A stretch of 13,507 nt of DNA from Firmicutes bacterium UBA6418 (lineage in GTDB: Bacteria > Bacillota > Clostridia > Peptostreptococcales > Anaerovoracaceae). The stretch spans positions 1 to 13,507 of the forward strand of contig DJPG01000121.1 of the NCBI GenBank assembly GCA_002439735.1, written 5' to 3'. The position numbers and the translations under genes are program-made. Of the stretch, positions 1 through 7,174 are shown in pieces. A model generated the notes under the pieces. It searched no databases. It had not been told where the DNA came from and saw only the letters and a program-made list of their open reading frames with translations. The number at the start of each line of letters is the position of its first letter. Position 1 is the stretch's first letter.

Positions 1-88
1 GTTTTCAGATACACCCTAGCAAGAGCCGTCGCTGCATCTTGTGTCCAACTGCGTTAAGCCGATAAGCACATATCTTTATTTTATTGCG

Positions 89-131
89 TTGGATTTTCCA
101 ACGTAGAATAACCCAACGTTGGAAAATCCAA
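89..131. repeat. 16-bp perfect inverted repeat / strong hairpin
   Basis: TTGGATTTTCCAACGT (89-104) is the exact reverse complement of 116-131, with an 11-base spacer. Each arm is also internally palindromic (TTGGA-TTT-TCCAA), so cruciform or nested hairpins are possible. It lies 25 bases beyond the stop of the minus-strand ORF at 157. It could end the long minus-strand transcription unit, but on that strand the stem is followed by an A-rich tract rather than a U-run, so it is not a canonical intrinsic terminator. On the plus strand it is followed by ATTTT. Remaining sequence in 1-88 shows a short frame open from the left edge to a TAA at 55-57, too short to identify. Confidence 0.7.
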
Positions 132-156
132 TTTTGGAAAAAACGAACTGCCGTAT

Positions 157-525
157 TCAACCATCCTCCCATTCATCCCATGCCTCGTCCTCATCGTCAT
201 AATCGCCGGGGTTATCTTCATAAAGGTCTTCCGGGTTATCATATTCATCGCGCAGACCGGTCGAGCCGGAACCGACGGAGGATTCGGATTTTGACGTACT
301 GCCGGAGTCGAATGTCGTCGGAATATCCGGTTTCACGATCGTCACCAGAAGCTCGTTGCCGCTCCAATAGCCGCTGGCTTTCTGCGTATCGATCACCTTT
401 CCATCCTGACAAACTGCCGTAAAAACCGGCGTGCGATTGCCTGTAAACCAGGTGTATGTCTTCTGCTCAATCGTCCGGGTTTTTGTATATATTTTCCCCT
501 TTTCAGCAATATAATCCACTTTCAA
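157..525 (-). pseudogene. Acidic-tailed hypothetical ORF without a normal start (possible 3' remnant)
   Basis: The frame encodes 122 residues only if a TTG at 525 is used, and I see no Shine-Dalgarno sequence before it; there is no ATG. The N-terminal half looks like a small beta-rich domain (aromatic YTWFTG, then CQDGKVIDTQ). A Ser/Gly/Thr linker follows (about 72-90), and the last 30 residues are dominated by Asp, Glu, Trp and Tyr, ending DEWEDG. That composition suggests real protein rather than an antisense shadow. The frame stays open upstream into the end of the corrinoid gene, where the reading frame differs. The simplest reading is the 3' end of a gene whose front was lost when the cluster inserted; a TTG-started small protein is the alternative. 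I do not recognise a family. Confidence 0.45.
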
Positions 526-545
526 GCACTTTCGGAGGATTGTGT

Positions 546-1181
546 TTATGCTACCAGACTTTTGGCAAGAGTGGCTGCGCTTGCCGCATCCTCCGAATAG
601 CCGTCTGCGCCGATTTCATCTGCAAACTGCTGAGTAATCGGCGCGCCTCCAACCATAACCTTTACACGATCCCTGAAATCGGATGCGTTGATCGCCGCAA
701 CGGTTTCTTTTAATGCCGGCATTGTTGTTGTAAGCAGCGCAGAAAGCGCAATGATTTTTACATCCGGGTTTTCTCTGTAGCAGGCAATGATTTTATCAAT
801 GGGAACGTCTACGCCAAGATCGATCATCTCAAAGCCTGCGCTCTCGATCATCATTGCGACCAGATTTTTGCCGATATCGTGCAGATCGCCATATACCGTC
901 GCAATAATTACTTTGCCCATAGCTCCGGTGGAACCGGATGCAAGATGCGGCTTCAAAACCTCAACGCCCTTTTTCATTGCACGTGCGGCAACCAGCATTT
1001 CCGGGACAAAAATCTCTCCATTTTTGAATTTTTCTCCCACAACAGCCATGGCATCGATCATACCTACATTTAAAATCTCCACTGCGTCGCAGCCTTCATC
1101 CAGGGCAGCCTGAACGGCTGCTCCTACTAATTTTGCTTTTCCTTTTTCAACCAATTCTGCTACTTCCTGTAATTTTGACAT
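546..1181 (-). CDS. Corrinoid protein of a methyltransferase system (MtgC/MtqC/MttC-like)
   Basis: This 211-residue protein carries a cobalamin between a methyltransferase that loads the methyl group and one that removes it. Residues 1-85 form the helical cap domain; residues 88-211 form the B12-binding Rossmann-like domain. The base-off/His-on signature is complete: D99-L-H101-D102-I-G104, then S147-A-L149, then G178-G179. Length is usual for the family. The start is ATG 1181, preceded by GGGAGG about 8 bases away; the frame runs upstream to 1238 but without a ribosome site. It is the last gene of the methyltransferase trio, 78 bases after the methyl-THF methyltransferase, so it should be co-transcribed. 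Its partners here are the MttB-like protein (methyl donor side) and the MtrH/AcsE-like protein (acceptor side). Family identity is certain; the substrate cannot be read from this subunit. Confidence 0.95.
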   Translation of the reverse strand: MSKLQEVAELVEKGKAKLVGAAVQAALDEGCDAVEILNVGMIDAMAVVGEKFKNGEIFVPEMLVAARAMKKGVEVLKPHLASGSTGAMGKVIIATVYGDLHDIGKNLVAMMIESAGFEMIDLGVDVPIDKIIACYRENPDVKIIALSALLTTTMPALKETVAAINASDFRDRVKVMVGGAPITQQFADEIGADGYSEDAASAATLAKSLVA

Positions 1182-1259
1182 TTTTAATACCTCCCGCTGA
1201 TTTGTGATGAGTAATGTATCTATGAACGGCTTCCGCAAACTTTTTCATAAACAGGTTTT

Positions 1260-2075
1260 CTATTTCTTCACCGGACCGATCATGCCCTCTCTGTATGCTC
1301 CGATATACTCCATACAATAATCGTCAAGACCCAGTAGCGCTTCTGTTGCATATACCAGGCCAAGCATGTCTCTGTTGGTCGGATCCATGATGGCGCTGTC
1401 CAGACCGGCGTTCATAGCCAGGACTACAAATCCGTAATTGATCAGCTTGCGCACCGGCAGATTGAAAGAAATGTTGCTGACTGCCGCGGTAATGTGGATA
1501 GACGGATACTGCGCGCGCACAGAGCTGATCACCTCCACGTTCATGGCGATACCGTCCTCCGACGTACATAGCATCTCTACCAAGGGATCAATGTGAATAC
1601 GGCTGGGAGAAATCCCATACTCCTTCGCCTTTGCCATGATCTTATCAAATACCTTGAGACGATCTGCTGCGCTCTTGGGAATACCGGTATCATCACTCAG
1701 CAGTGCGATCACTTCCCACCCCTCGTTGCCCGGCTGCGCCATCAGTGGAAAAATCTTGTCGATCTTGTCGCCCTCTCCGGAAATAGAATTGAAAATACCC
1801 GGTCTGCTGCAATATTTGTAGGCTTTTGTCAGGACATCCGCGCTGGGACTGTCCACGGAAATCGGAAGATCGGTTACTTCCTCAATACATCCGATCATCC
1901 ATTTCAGCGTCTCCACCTCCCCTTCTTCCGGAACAGATGCGCAGCAATCAATATAACTTGCTCCGGAATTTGCCTGGGCAATGGCTCTTGCCTTAATTTC
2001 TTCCGCGTCGCGGCTGGCAATGGCTTGCGCCACCGACGGAATCGATCCGTTGATTTTTTCACCAATGATAATCAT
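1260..2075 (-). CDS. Methyltetrahydrofolate:corrinoid protein methyltransferase (MtgA/MtqA-like)
   Basis: The protein is a 271-residue pterin-binding TIM barrel of the AcsE/MtrH group. In quaternary-amine pathways it moves the methyl group from the corrinoid protein to tetrahydrofolate, giving methyl-THF for the Wood-Ljungdahl or one-carbon pool. It opens with MIIIGEKINGSIPSV, the family start. Pterin-contact residues sit where expected: D75 (SVDSP), N96 (GIFNS), D163 (HIDPL) and N201 (AVSNIS). The start is ATG 2075, preceded by AAAGGAGGG with about 8 bases spacing; an upstream in-frame start at 2099 is not supported. The gene is 63 bases downstream of the MttB-like gene. The family also works in the reverse direction, so direction is inferred from the company of MttB and RACo homologues. 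Confidence 0.95.
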   Translation of the reverse strand: MIIIGEKINGSIPSVAQAIASRDAEEIKARAIAQANSGASYIDCCASVPEEGEVETLKWMIGCIEEVTDLPISVDSPSADVLTKAYKYCSRPGIFNSISGEGDKIDKIFPLMAQPGNEGWEVIALLSDDTGIPKSAADRLKVFDKIMAKAKEYGISPSRIHIDPLVEMLCTSEDGIAMNVEVISSVRAQYPSIHITAAVSNISFNLPVRKLINYGFVVLAMNAGLDSAIMDPTNRDMLGLVYATEALLGLDDYCMEYIGAYREGMIGPVKK

Positions 2076-2138
2076 TTGTTGTCCCTCCTTTAGAACCACT
2101 CACGAAGGCCTTTGTCCGGTCTGGCAGGCCGATATGCC

Positions 2139-3551
2139 TTACATCGCTTTGATTTTTTCAAATTCATTTATATCCAGCCCGGATTTTGCCAGAACACTGC
2201 ACACCCTGCGATCTGTCTCCGCATCAAGGGCAGGCGGATTCGTCTCATACTTTTTCAGCAGGCGCGCCAGTTCCTTATCAATACTCTCCTTGAAATATTC
2301 AGGCTTTTTGCCCGTTCTGGAGCCAACCTTCGGCGCATACAGATCTCCGAAATTGTCCATCGTAGACTCTGCTGTGATAAAGCTTCCTGTGTGGCCGATT
2401 TCCTTGATCTCTTCCAGATTCAGTGTCTCTTCATTCACCTCAAACGGTGTGAACGCGGCTTTCACCTGGCGGATGATTTCAAAATCTACAATCATCTTTT
2501 CAAACGATGTCGCATTGACGCTGTCCATAACGCCGCCGGCCTCCATCACCATGTTGATGCCGTGACGCCATGCTGAATAAAACGTCAGCATGGATTCATA
2601 TCCGGCCTGGCAGTTAATCAGCGGAGCATCCGTCTGACATCCGCCGCCTCTGGACGGCATACCATAGAATTTTCCCATATTGGCCGCGAAGCCCTGCATG
2701 AGTGTTCCTTCCGGCGCTGCACAGGCGAAGGTGATGCCGCCGCGCATATCCGCTGCCGTGGACTGAATGCCGAATACGACAGGCGTCCCCGGACGAATCA
2801 TCTGTGCCAGCGCAATCCCTGCAAGATCCTCCGCCGTGCCGCTCGCCAGCGTACCGGCCATGGAAATGGATCCCGTCGCGCCAAGCATAGTAGCCGGACA
2901 AACAATCGCAGGCTGGCCGTATTCCGCAAGCAGCATCAGGCAGTCGAGCATCCGGCCGTCAAGGGTCAGCGGAGAGACGGTGTTGATAAGCGCGATCATC
3001 CGCGGATTCTCTATCATGGCCTGTTTGCCGCCGAAGACCTCGCAGCCTGCCTCCAGAATCAGTTCCATCTCTTCTTTCATCCCTGTCGGCAGCATGATCG
3101 CTTTGTCCGAATGGGTAAGCGCCGCATAAAACATTTCTACAGCCGCCGTCTTTTCCTCAACGTCCTGCGGTTGGATCAGTATACCACCGTTGATAGAATA
3201 GACATCCTCTGCATGTACCATTTTGATACACTGAATATAATCGGCGAGCGTACCGTAACGGCGATTCCCCTCCCAATCGTCAATAAACGCACAGCCGTAG
3301 GTGGGAGCAGGATTCACGTGGTTTCCACCCACAACAATATCATATTTTGGATTTCTGGCGTGAATAGTGAAGGACTCCGGAGCCATCCGAACCCAGTGCA
3401 TGACCTGCTCTTCTGTGAAAAATGCAGTATTCCCCTCGACCCGGATCCCGTTTTCTTTCAATATCCCAATTGCCTTTTCATTATGGAAATCAATGCCGAC
3501 CTCACGCAAGATCTCCATTGCCGCATCATGGATCATCTGTTCTCTTGACAT
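2139..3551 (-). CDS. Non-pyrrolysine MttB-superfamily quaternary-amine:corrinoid methyltransferase
   Basis: This 470-residue protein belongs to the trimethylamine methyltransferase (MttB, COG5598) superfamily. The reading frame is uninterrupted and ends in TAA, so there is no amber/pyrrolysine codon. It therefore belongs with MtgB (glycine betaine), MtpB (proline betaine), MtcB (carnitine) and MtyB, which demethylate quaternary amines onto a cognate corrinoid protein. Family-like features include the N-terminal HDAAMEILREVGIDF, GGGCQTDAP at 302-310, and EAGGVMDSVNATSFEKMIVD at 337-356. The C-terminal part has HTGSFITAEST. The start ATG 3551 has GGGAGG six to seven bases upstream. It heads the block MttB-AcsE-corrinoid protein. 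Sequence alone does not identify the amine. The GRE/ProC neighbours make a proline-type betaine, especially 4-hydroxyproline betaine, the best guess. Confidence 0.93.
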   Translation of the reverse strand: MSREQMIHDAAMEILREVGIDFHNEKAIGILKENGIRVEGNTAFFTEEQVMHWVRMAPESFTIHARNPKYDIVVGGNHVNPAPTYGCAFIDDWEGNRRYGTLADYIQCIKMVHAEDVYSINGGILIQPQDVEEKTAAVEMFYAALTHSDKAIMLPTGMKEEMELILEAGCEVFGGKQAMIENPRMIALINTVSPLTLDGRMLDCLMLLAEYGQPAIVCPATMLGATGSISMAGTLASGTAEDLAGIALAQMIRPGTPVVFGIQSTAADMRGGITFACAAPEGTLMQGFAANMGKFYGMPSRGGGCQTDAPLINCQAGYESMLTFYSAWRHGINMVMEAGGVMDSVNATSFEKMIVDFEIIRQVKAAFTPFEVNEETLNLEEIKEIGHTGSFITAESTMDNFGDLYAPKVGSRTGKKPEYFKESIDKELARLLKKYETNPPALDAETDRRVCSVLAKSGLDINEFEKIKAM

Positions 3552-3602
3552 AAAGAACCTCCCTGTTCATTCATATTCTCATATTGCATAGCGGTCCGGC
3601 GC

Positions 3603-4541
3603 TCAGCGATTCCGCACGCCCAGCTTCAGCACGTCTCTTAAATACCGTACGCTTCGTCTGCATGCCTCCATCTCGCGCTCCCTTGCCTCTTCGATCGGTT
3701 CGTTCAACGAACGGAACGCAATCTCGTTTTCAAAGATAATCTTATCCATCGGGGATTTTTCCCGAATCTGGGCAACCATCTTCGGGCAGTCCATAGAGCC
3801 CTCGCCGTGCGCTGCGCCCACATCATGTACCCCCAGCGGATCGACAATAATAATATCATCGCTGAAGTGGCAGCAATACGCATGCGGCAGCATCTTTTCC
3901 ATGACATCATACGGATTTTCAATCACCTGCAGCGGATTCATGGTGTCCACACAGGTCCCGATCAGCGGATGATTCAGCCTGTTGACAATCCACAGGATCT
4001 CATCCGCAAACGTATCTGTATGATTTTCAATCGCAATCTGCATTCCGTATTGCTCGATCAGCGGCTTTGCTTTTTCGAACGCATCAAACCGATCCGCCAT
4101 CTGGCGCATGACATCGGGATGCATACAGGAACCATAGAGCTCCCGGGGGCGCCGGATATCCAGACTGAATTTCACCAGTTCGGCGCCGAGGAAATGCCCT
4201 ATTTTCAGCGCCTCTTCCACTGTGCAGTTCACTCTGGAATCACTTCCCGCCTGGAAAGATGAATTGAACTCCAAAAATAAGCCATGCTCTTTTGCAGCCT
4301 GTCCGACCTTTTTCAGATTTTCTTCCGAGAAAGGATCCTGTGTTTCTGTAGTAAGAAGATCGACCTTTGTGATCTGTAAACCATCCAGCTGCCACTCTTC
4401 CGCCAGATCCATCAGCTTGTACAGAGAAAGAGTCTGTTCAAAGTAGTAATCCTTTCCGAATCCCCAGCTTTCACCCAGTCCGAAAAAGTGCAGCGTATAG
4501 GTGTGCATCCCCAATCGGAGCGGTCTGTTTTTGTCTGTCAT
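3603..4541 (-). CDS. Sugar phosphate isomerase/epimerase-like TIM-barrel protein (AP_endonuc_2 fold)
   Basis: The protein has 312 residues and looks like the xylose-isomerase-like TIM barrel family that includes IolE, sugar epimerases and related metal-dependent enzymes. Probable divalent-metal ligands at the barrel top are E172 (IENHTD), D199 (CVDTMN), H225 (CCHFSD) and E271 (FENE), the normal Glu-Asp-His-Glu set. The start ATG 4541 has a strong GGAGGAGG site. It lies 25 bases after the lysR stop and 51 bases before the mttB-like start, so it is inside the transcription unit. Members normally act next to a carbonyl (isomerisation, epimerisation, dehydration). No sugar genes are nearby, so its role is unknown. 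A stereochemical step on a hydroxyproline derivative or further conversion of the imine product are both only possibilities. Confidence 0.85.
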   Translation of the reverse strand: MTDKNRPLRLGMHTYTLHFFGLGESWGFGKDYYFEQTLSLYKLMDLAEEWQLDGLQITKVDLLTTETQDPFSEENLKKVGQAAKEHGLFLEFNSSFQAGSDSRVNCTVEEALKIGHFLGAELVKFSLDIRRPRELYGSCMHPDVMRQMADRFDAFEKAKPLIEQYGMQIAIENHTDTFADEILWIVNRLNHPLIGTCVDTMNPLQVIENPYDVMEKMLPHAYCCHFSDDIIIVDPLGVHDVGAAHGEGSMDCPKMVAQIREKSPMDKIIFENEIAFRSLNEPIEEAREREMEACRRSVRYLRDVLKLGVRNR

Positions 4542-4566
4542 GTTCCTCCTCCTTTTTAGATTAATT

Positions 4567-5460
4567 TTAGAATTTTTTCATAATCGCACAGCGATCCCCG
4601 ACCAGATTTAAAAAGAGTCTGATAGCCGGATTGGTATTGTTCGGATTTGTCACACAGACATAGCAGTCCGTCTGTTCCGAACAGATTTCGATACTGTGGT
4701 AATACGGGTTATTGAGCAGATAGGGGTCGTGCGGATTGGATATTGTCAGCCCGTTGTCAGACAGCACCTTAAAATATGCGATTTCTGAGGAAGGCACTTC
4801 CTCCTGCTTCACCCCCTCCAGATTGAAGACATTTTGAAAGATAGAATCAATCTGGTATCCGTTGGGGGCGGTCAGATAAAAGGTTTCTCCGTTCAGGTCG
4901 TTGTATTCCAGCGCCTCTTTTCCTGCGAGACGGTGTTTCTTTGACATAACGATCAGTGATTTTTCTTTTTCCATCCGCTTCACCTGAAATCCTGCCTCGA
5001 CCCAGTGTGGGAACTCAACGCCGATTGCAATATCGACGCTTTCATTTTCCAGACCCCTGTGCAATTCTGTCGTCGTCATTTTATGGAAATGAATCTGCAG
5101 CCCGGACCAGCTTTCACGCAGCTCCTCTATGATTGGGAAAAACATGTACTCCGAATAATAGCCGACCTGAAACGCAACCGAAAGGCACCCATTCTTCCCT
5201 TCTGCAATAACTTTTGCCGTATCTAAGGTCGTATTGATTTTTGCAATCGCTTCTTTCACACCTTCATACAGTGTCTCTCCGGGTTCTGTCAAACGAAGCG
5301 GTTTGCTTTTTCGGTTGAAGAGAGGGTAGCCAAGCTCTCTCTCCAGCATAAGTATCTGCCTGCTCACGGTAGGCTGGGAGATATACAGCCGCTGTGCTGC
5401 GGTAGTAATATTTCTGGTCTCAGCGACGACAATAAAAAATATAAGCTGTTGTAATGTCAT
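4567..5460 (-). CDS. LysR-type transcriptional regulator
   Basis: This 297-residue protein has the standard LysR plan. An N-terminal winged helix-turn-helix (about residues 17-37, NITTAAQRLYISQPTVSRQI) is followed by the linker helix (LERELGYPLFNR) and a periplasmic-binding-like effector domain (about 90-290). The effector domain contains the expected VAFQVGY and DIAIGVE strands. The start ATG 5460 has AAAGGAG six bases upstream. It sits in the middle of the minus-strand gene row, after the ProC-like gene, and has its own extended -10 promoter in the 79-base gap. The likely target is the TTCA-N13-TGAA inverted repeat at 11064-11102 beside the transporter promoter. The inducer is presumably the betaine or amino acid handled by the cluster; this is inference. 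Confidence 0.95.
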   Translation of the reverse strand: MTLQQLIFFIVVAETRNITTAAQRLYISQPTVSRQILMLERELGYPLFNRKSKPLRLTEPGETLYEGVKEAIAKINTTLDTAKVIAEGKNGCLSVAFQVGYYSEYMFFPIIEELRESWSGLQIHFHKMTTTELHRGLENESVDIAIGVEFPHWVEAGFQVKRMEKEKSLIVMSKKHRLAGKEALEYNDLNGETFYLTAPNGYQIDSIFQNVFNLEGVKQEEVPSSEIAYFKVLSDNGLTISNPHDPYLLNNPYYHSIEICSEQTDCYVCVTNPNNTNPAIRLFLNLVGDRCAIMKKF

Positions 5461-5520
5461 ATTGTGCTCCTTTCTGCTGCCCTTTTGCTCCAGAGCTTTT
5501 TCTTAAATCAGGGCATTATC

Positions 5521-5529
5521 ATTATAGCA
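5521..5529 (-). promoter_or_regulatory. Extended -10 promoter of lysR
   Basis: On the minus strand the bases read TGCTATAAT: a perfect TATAAT (5521-5526) with the extended TGn element, about 60 bases before the lysR start. I find no good -35 at 16-18 bases, which an extended -10 can tolerate. It lets the regulator be expressed, with the methyltransferase genes behind it, independently of the transporter promoter. Confidence 0.6.
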
Positions 5530-5539
5530 CAAAAGACAA

Positions 5540-6343
5540 TTACTGTTTTCCCAGTTCCTTGCAGTGTTCCACAGAGACCCGAACAAATTCTTGAAAGATT
5601 GCATCGAAACCCATAGCTTCTATTTTTTCCAGGGCAGTAACCGTTGCGCCGCCCGGAAGGCGGAGCGCTTTCTCCAGCTCCTCCAGGCTCATGTCGGAGG
5701 AAAGAATCATCTCCGCGCTTCCTTTCATTGTTTCCGCAAACAGGCGAATTGCCGTATCCGGATTCAGTCCGAGCTTCTCTGCTTCTTTCACCATCAGATT
5801 GGAAATATGATAGAAAAAGCCCGGCGCAGAGCCATTAAACGGAAGAATTTCTGCCATCATTCCATCCGGGATCTCTTCAACTAGCCCGCAGCGTCTGAGA
5901 ATTTCGCATACCTGATATACATCATCATCCGTACAGGAAGCGGAACGCGATACTGCAAAGGCTCCCTCTCCCACACGCGAGCTCATATTCGGCATACAGA
6001 CCACAACCTTACAGCCTTTTCCCAGATGCGCCTCATACCACGGCTGTTCTATTCCGGTCACAACGGTAAGCAAAATCTGCTCCGGACGGATATTGTGGGC
6101 AAGCTCGTCTATAATCCGTCCGATAACCTTCGGTGTCACACCGAGAACCAGCATTTCCGACTGCCCGATCAGTTCCTTCATATTATCAAAGGTCTTATAA
6201 CCTCTGGCTGCATAATCCTCGCGAACGGCTTCGCTGATATCAAAAATGCCGATCTGCGCAGGATCGTAGTCCCTGCTTTTTTCTGCACCTCTGTGCATAG
6301 CCTGAATAATGTTTCCGGCCGCAATAAATCCATAACGTAGCAT
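5540..6343 (-). CDS. Pyrroline-5-carboxylate reductase-like imine reductase (divergent ProC)
   Basis: The protein has 267 residues, the length of ProC, with its two-domain layout. An N-terminal NAD(P) Rossmann fold (GFIAAGN at 5-11, then LVLGVTPK) leads to a helical dimer domain with PGGATVTALE (230-239). ProC reduces pyrroline-5-carboxylate to proline, and it is the usual partner of hydroxyproline dehydratase HypD. It departs from typical ProC in three places: the first loop has GFIAAGN rather than GFIGAGN; the tract MPNMSSRVGEG replaces the usual MPNTPALVGEG; and the active-site tract is NGSAPGFF rather than SGSGPAY. Those changes flank the substrate pocket and suggest a modified substrate, such as an N-methylated pyrrolinium; that is inference. 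The start ATG 6343 has GGAGGAG upstream, and the gene follows the activase stop by 23 bases. Confidence 0.88.
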   Translation of the reverse strand: MLRYGFIAAGNIIQAMHRGAEKSRDYDPAQIGIFDISEAVREDYAARGYKTFDNMKELIGQSEMLVLGVTPKVIGRIIDELAHNIRPEQILLTVVTGIEQPWYEAHLGKGCKVVVCMPNMSSRVGEGAFAVSRSASCTDDDVYQVCEILRRCGLVEEIPDGMMAEILPFNGSAPGFFYHISNLMVKEAEKLGLNPDTAIRLFAETMKGSAEMILSSDMSLEELEKALRLPGGATVTALEKIEAMGFDAIFQEFVRVSVEHCKELGKQ

Positions 6344-6366
6344 ATTGTTTATCTCCTCCTACTGAT

Positions 6367-7134
6367 TTATAATATCGTCCTGACATATCTGCCGGTAATC
6401 TCTGCGCACTGCTGCATATGCACTGCAGACGGAACCTCTGCCTGTGTAAGCTGATACAAAATGCCGAGTTTACGGTACGTATCCGTTCCAAGACGGTGGT
6501 ACGGAAGCAGCTGCAGGTGATCCACACCGGGCAAATCGGCAAGAAATTGTCCCAACGCAGTCAACTCACTTTCCGAGTCATTGATCCCGGGAATCAATGG
6601 CCTGCGGATCACAAGGCGGAAGTTCTGCGGCATGCGCCCCGCCTTGTGAATATTGTGAAGAATCCCGCTGTTATCGACTCCCGTGTATTGCCTGTGTCTT
6701 AGTGGATCCATCAGCTTCAGATCTACAAAGGCAGTGTCGGTATACTCCAAAATCGGCTTTATCGTCTGCCAGGTTCCGAAAAAAGACGTCTCAATGGCCG
6801 TATTGATGCCCTCCCAGCAGGCCCGCCGCAGCAAATTGTATGTAAATTCCGGCTGAAACAGGATCTCTCCGCCGGATACGGTCATGCCGCCGCCCGAATG
6901 AAAATAAAACAGGCTGTCCTTCCGGACTTCTGTCATAACCTCCTCAACGGTAGCGATACGGCCATATGTAATATTTCCGTCCTTTGTCATCTGCACCTGT
7001 TTTTGATGACTCTCCGGCGTCGAGCACCACAGACACCGGAGCGGACAGCCCTTGAGGAACACGACGGTCCGCAAACCGTCTCCGTCAAAGATCGAGCTTT
7101 TTTCCAGCCGCAGCACTATCCCTTTCAGATTCAT
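6367..7134 (-). CDS. Glycyl radical enzyme activating enzyme (radical SAM)
   Basis: This enzyme installs the glycyl radical on the adjacent GRE using S-adenosylmethionine and a 4Fe-4S cluster. From ATG 7134 it is 255 residues, starting MNLKGIVLRL as relatives do. The cluster motif is C30-x3-C34-x2-C37 (GCPLRCLWC), and the SAM-binding GGE lies at 88-90. Two features are unusual. The loop normally reading DGPGIRT is DGDGLRT. The ferredoxin-like double-cluster insert common in non-PFL activases is absent: after CSTPES the chain runs to TVEEVM with no cysteines, as in PflA. The start is uncertain: ATG 7155 or 7152 are also possible (up to seven more residues) and none has a strong ribosome site. 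Translation is probably coupled to the GRE stop at 7175-7177. Confidence 0.93.
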   Translation of the reverse strand: MNLKGIVLRLEKSSIFDGDGLRTVVFLKGCPLRCLWCSTPESHQKQVQMTKDGNITYGRIATVEEVMTEVRKDSLFYFHSGGGMTVSGGEILFQPEFTYNLLRRACWEGINTAIETSFFGTWQTIKPILEYTDTAFVDLKLMDPLRHRQYTGVDNSGILHNIHKAGRMPQNFRLVIRRPLIPGINDSESELTALGQFLADLPGVDHLQLLPYHRLGTDTYRKLGILYQLTQAEVPSAVHMQQCAEITGRYVRTIL

Positions 7135-7174
7135 GCCCTCATATGTTTCCATCATAGACACGGCTGTTTCCCAC

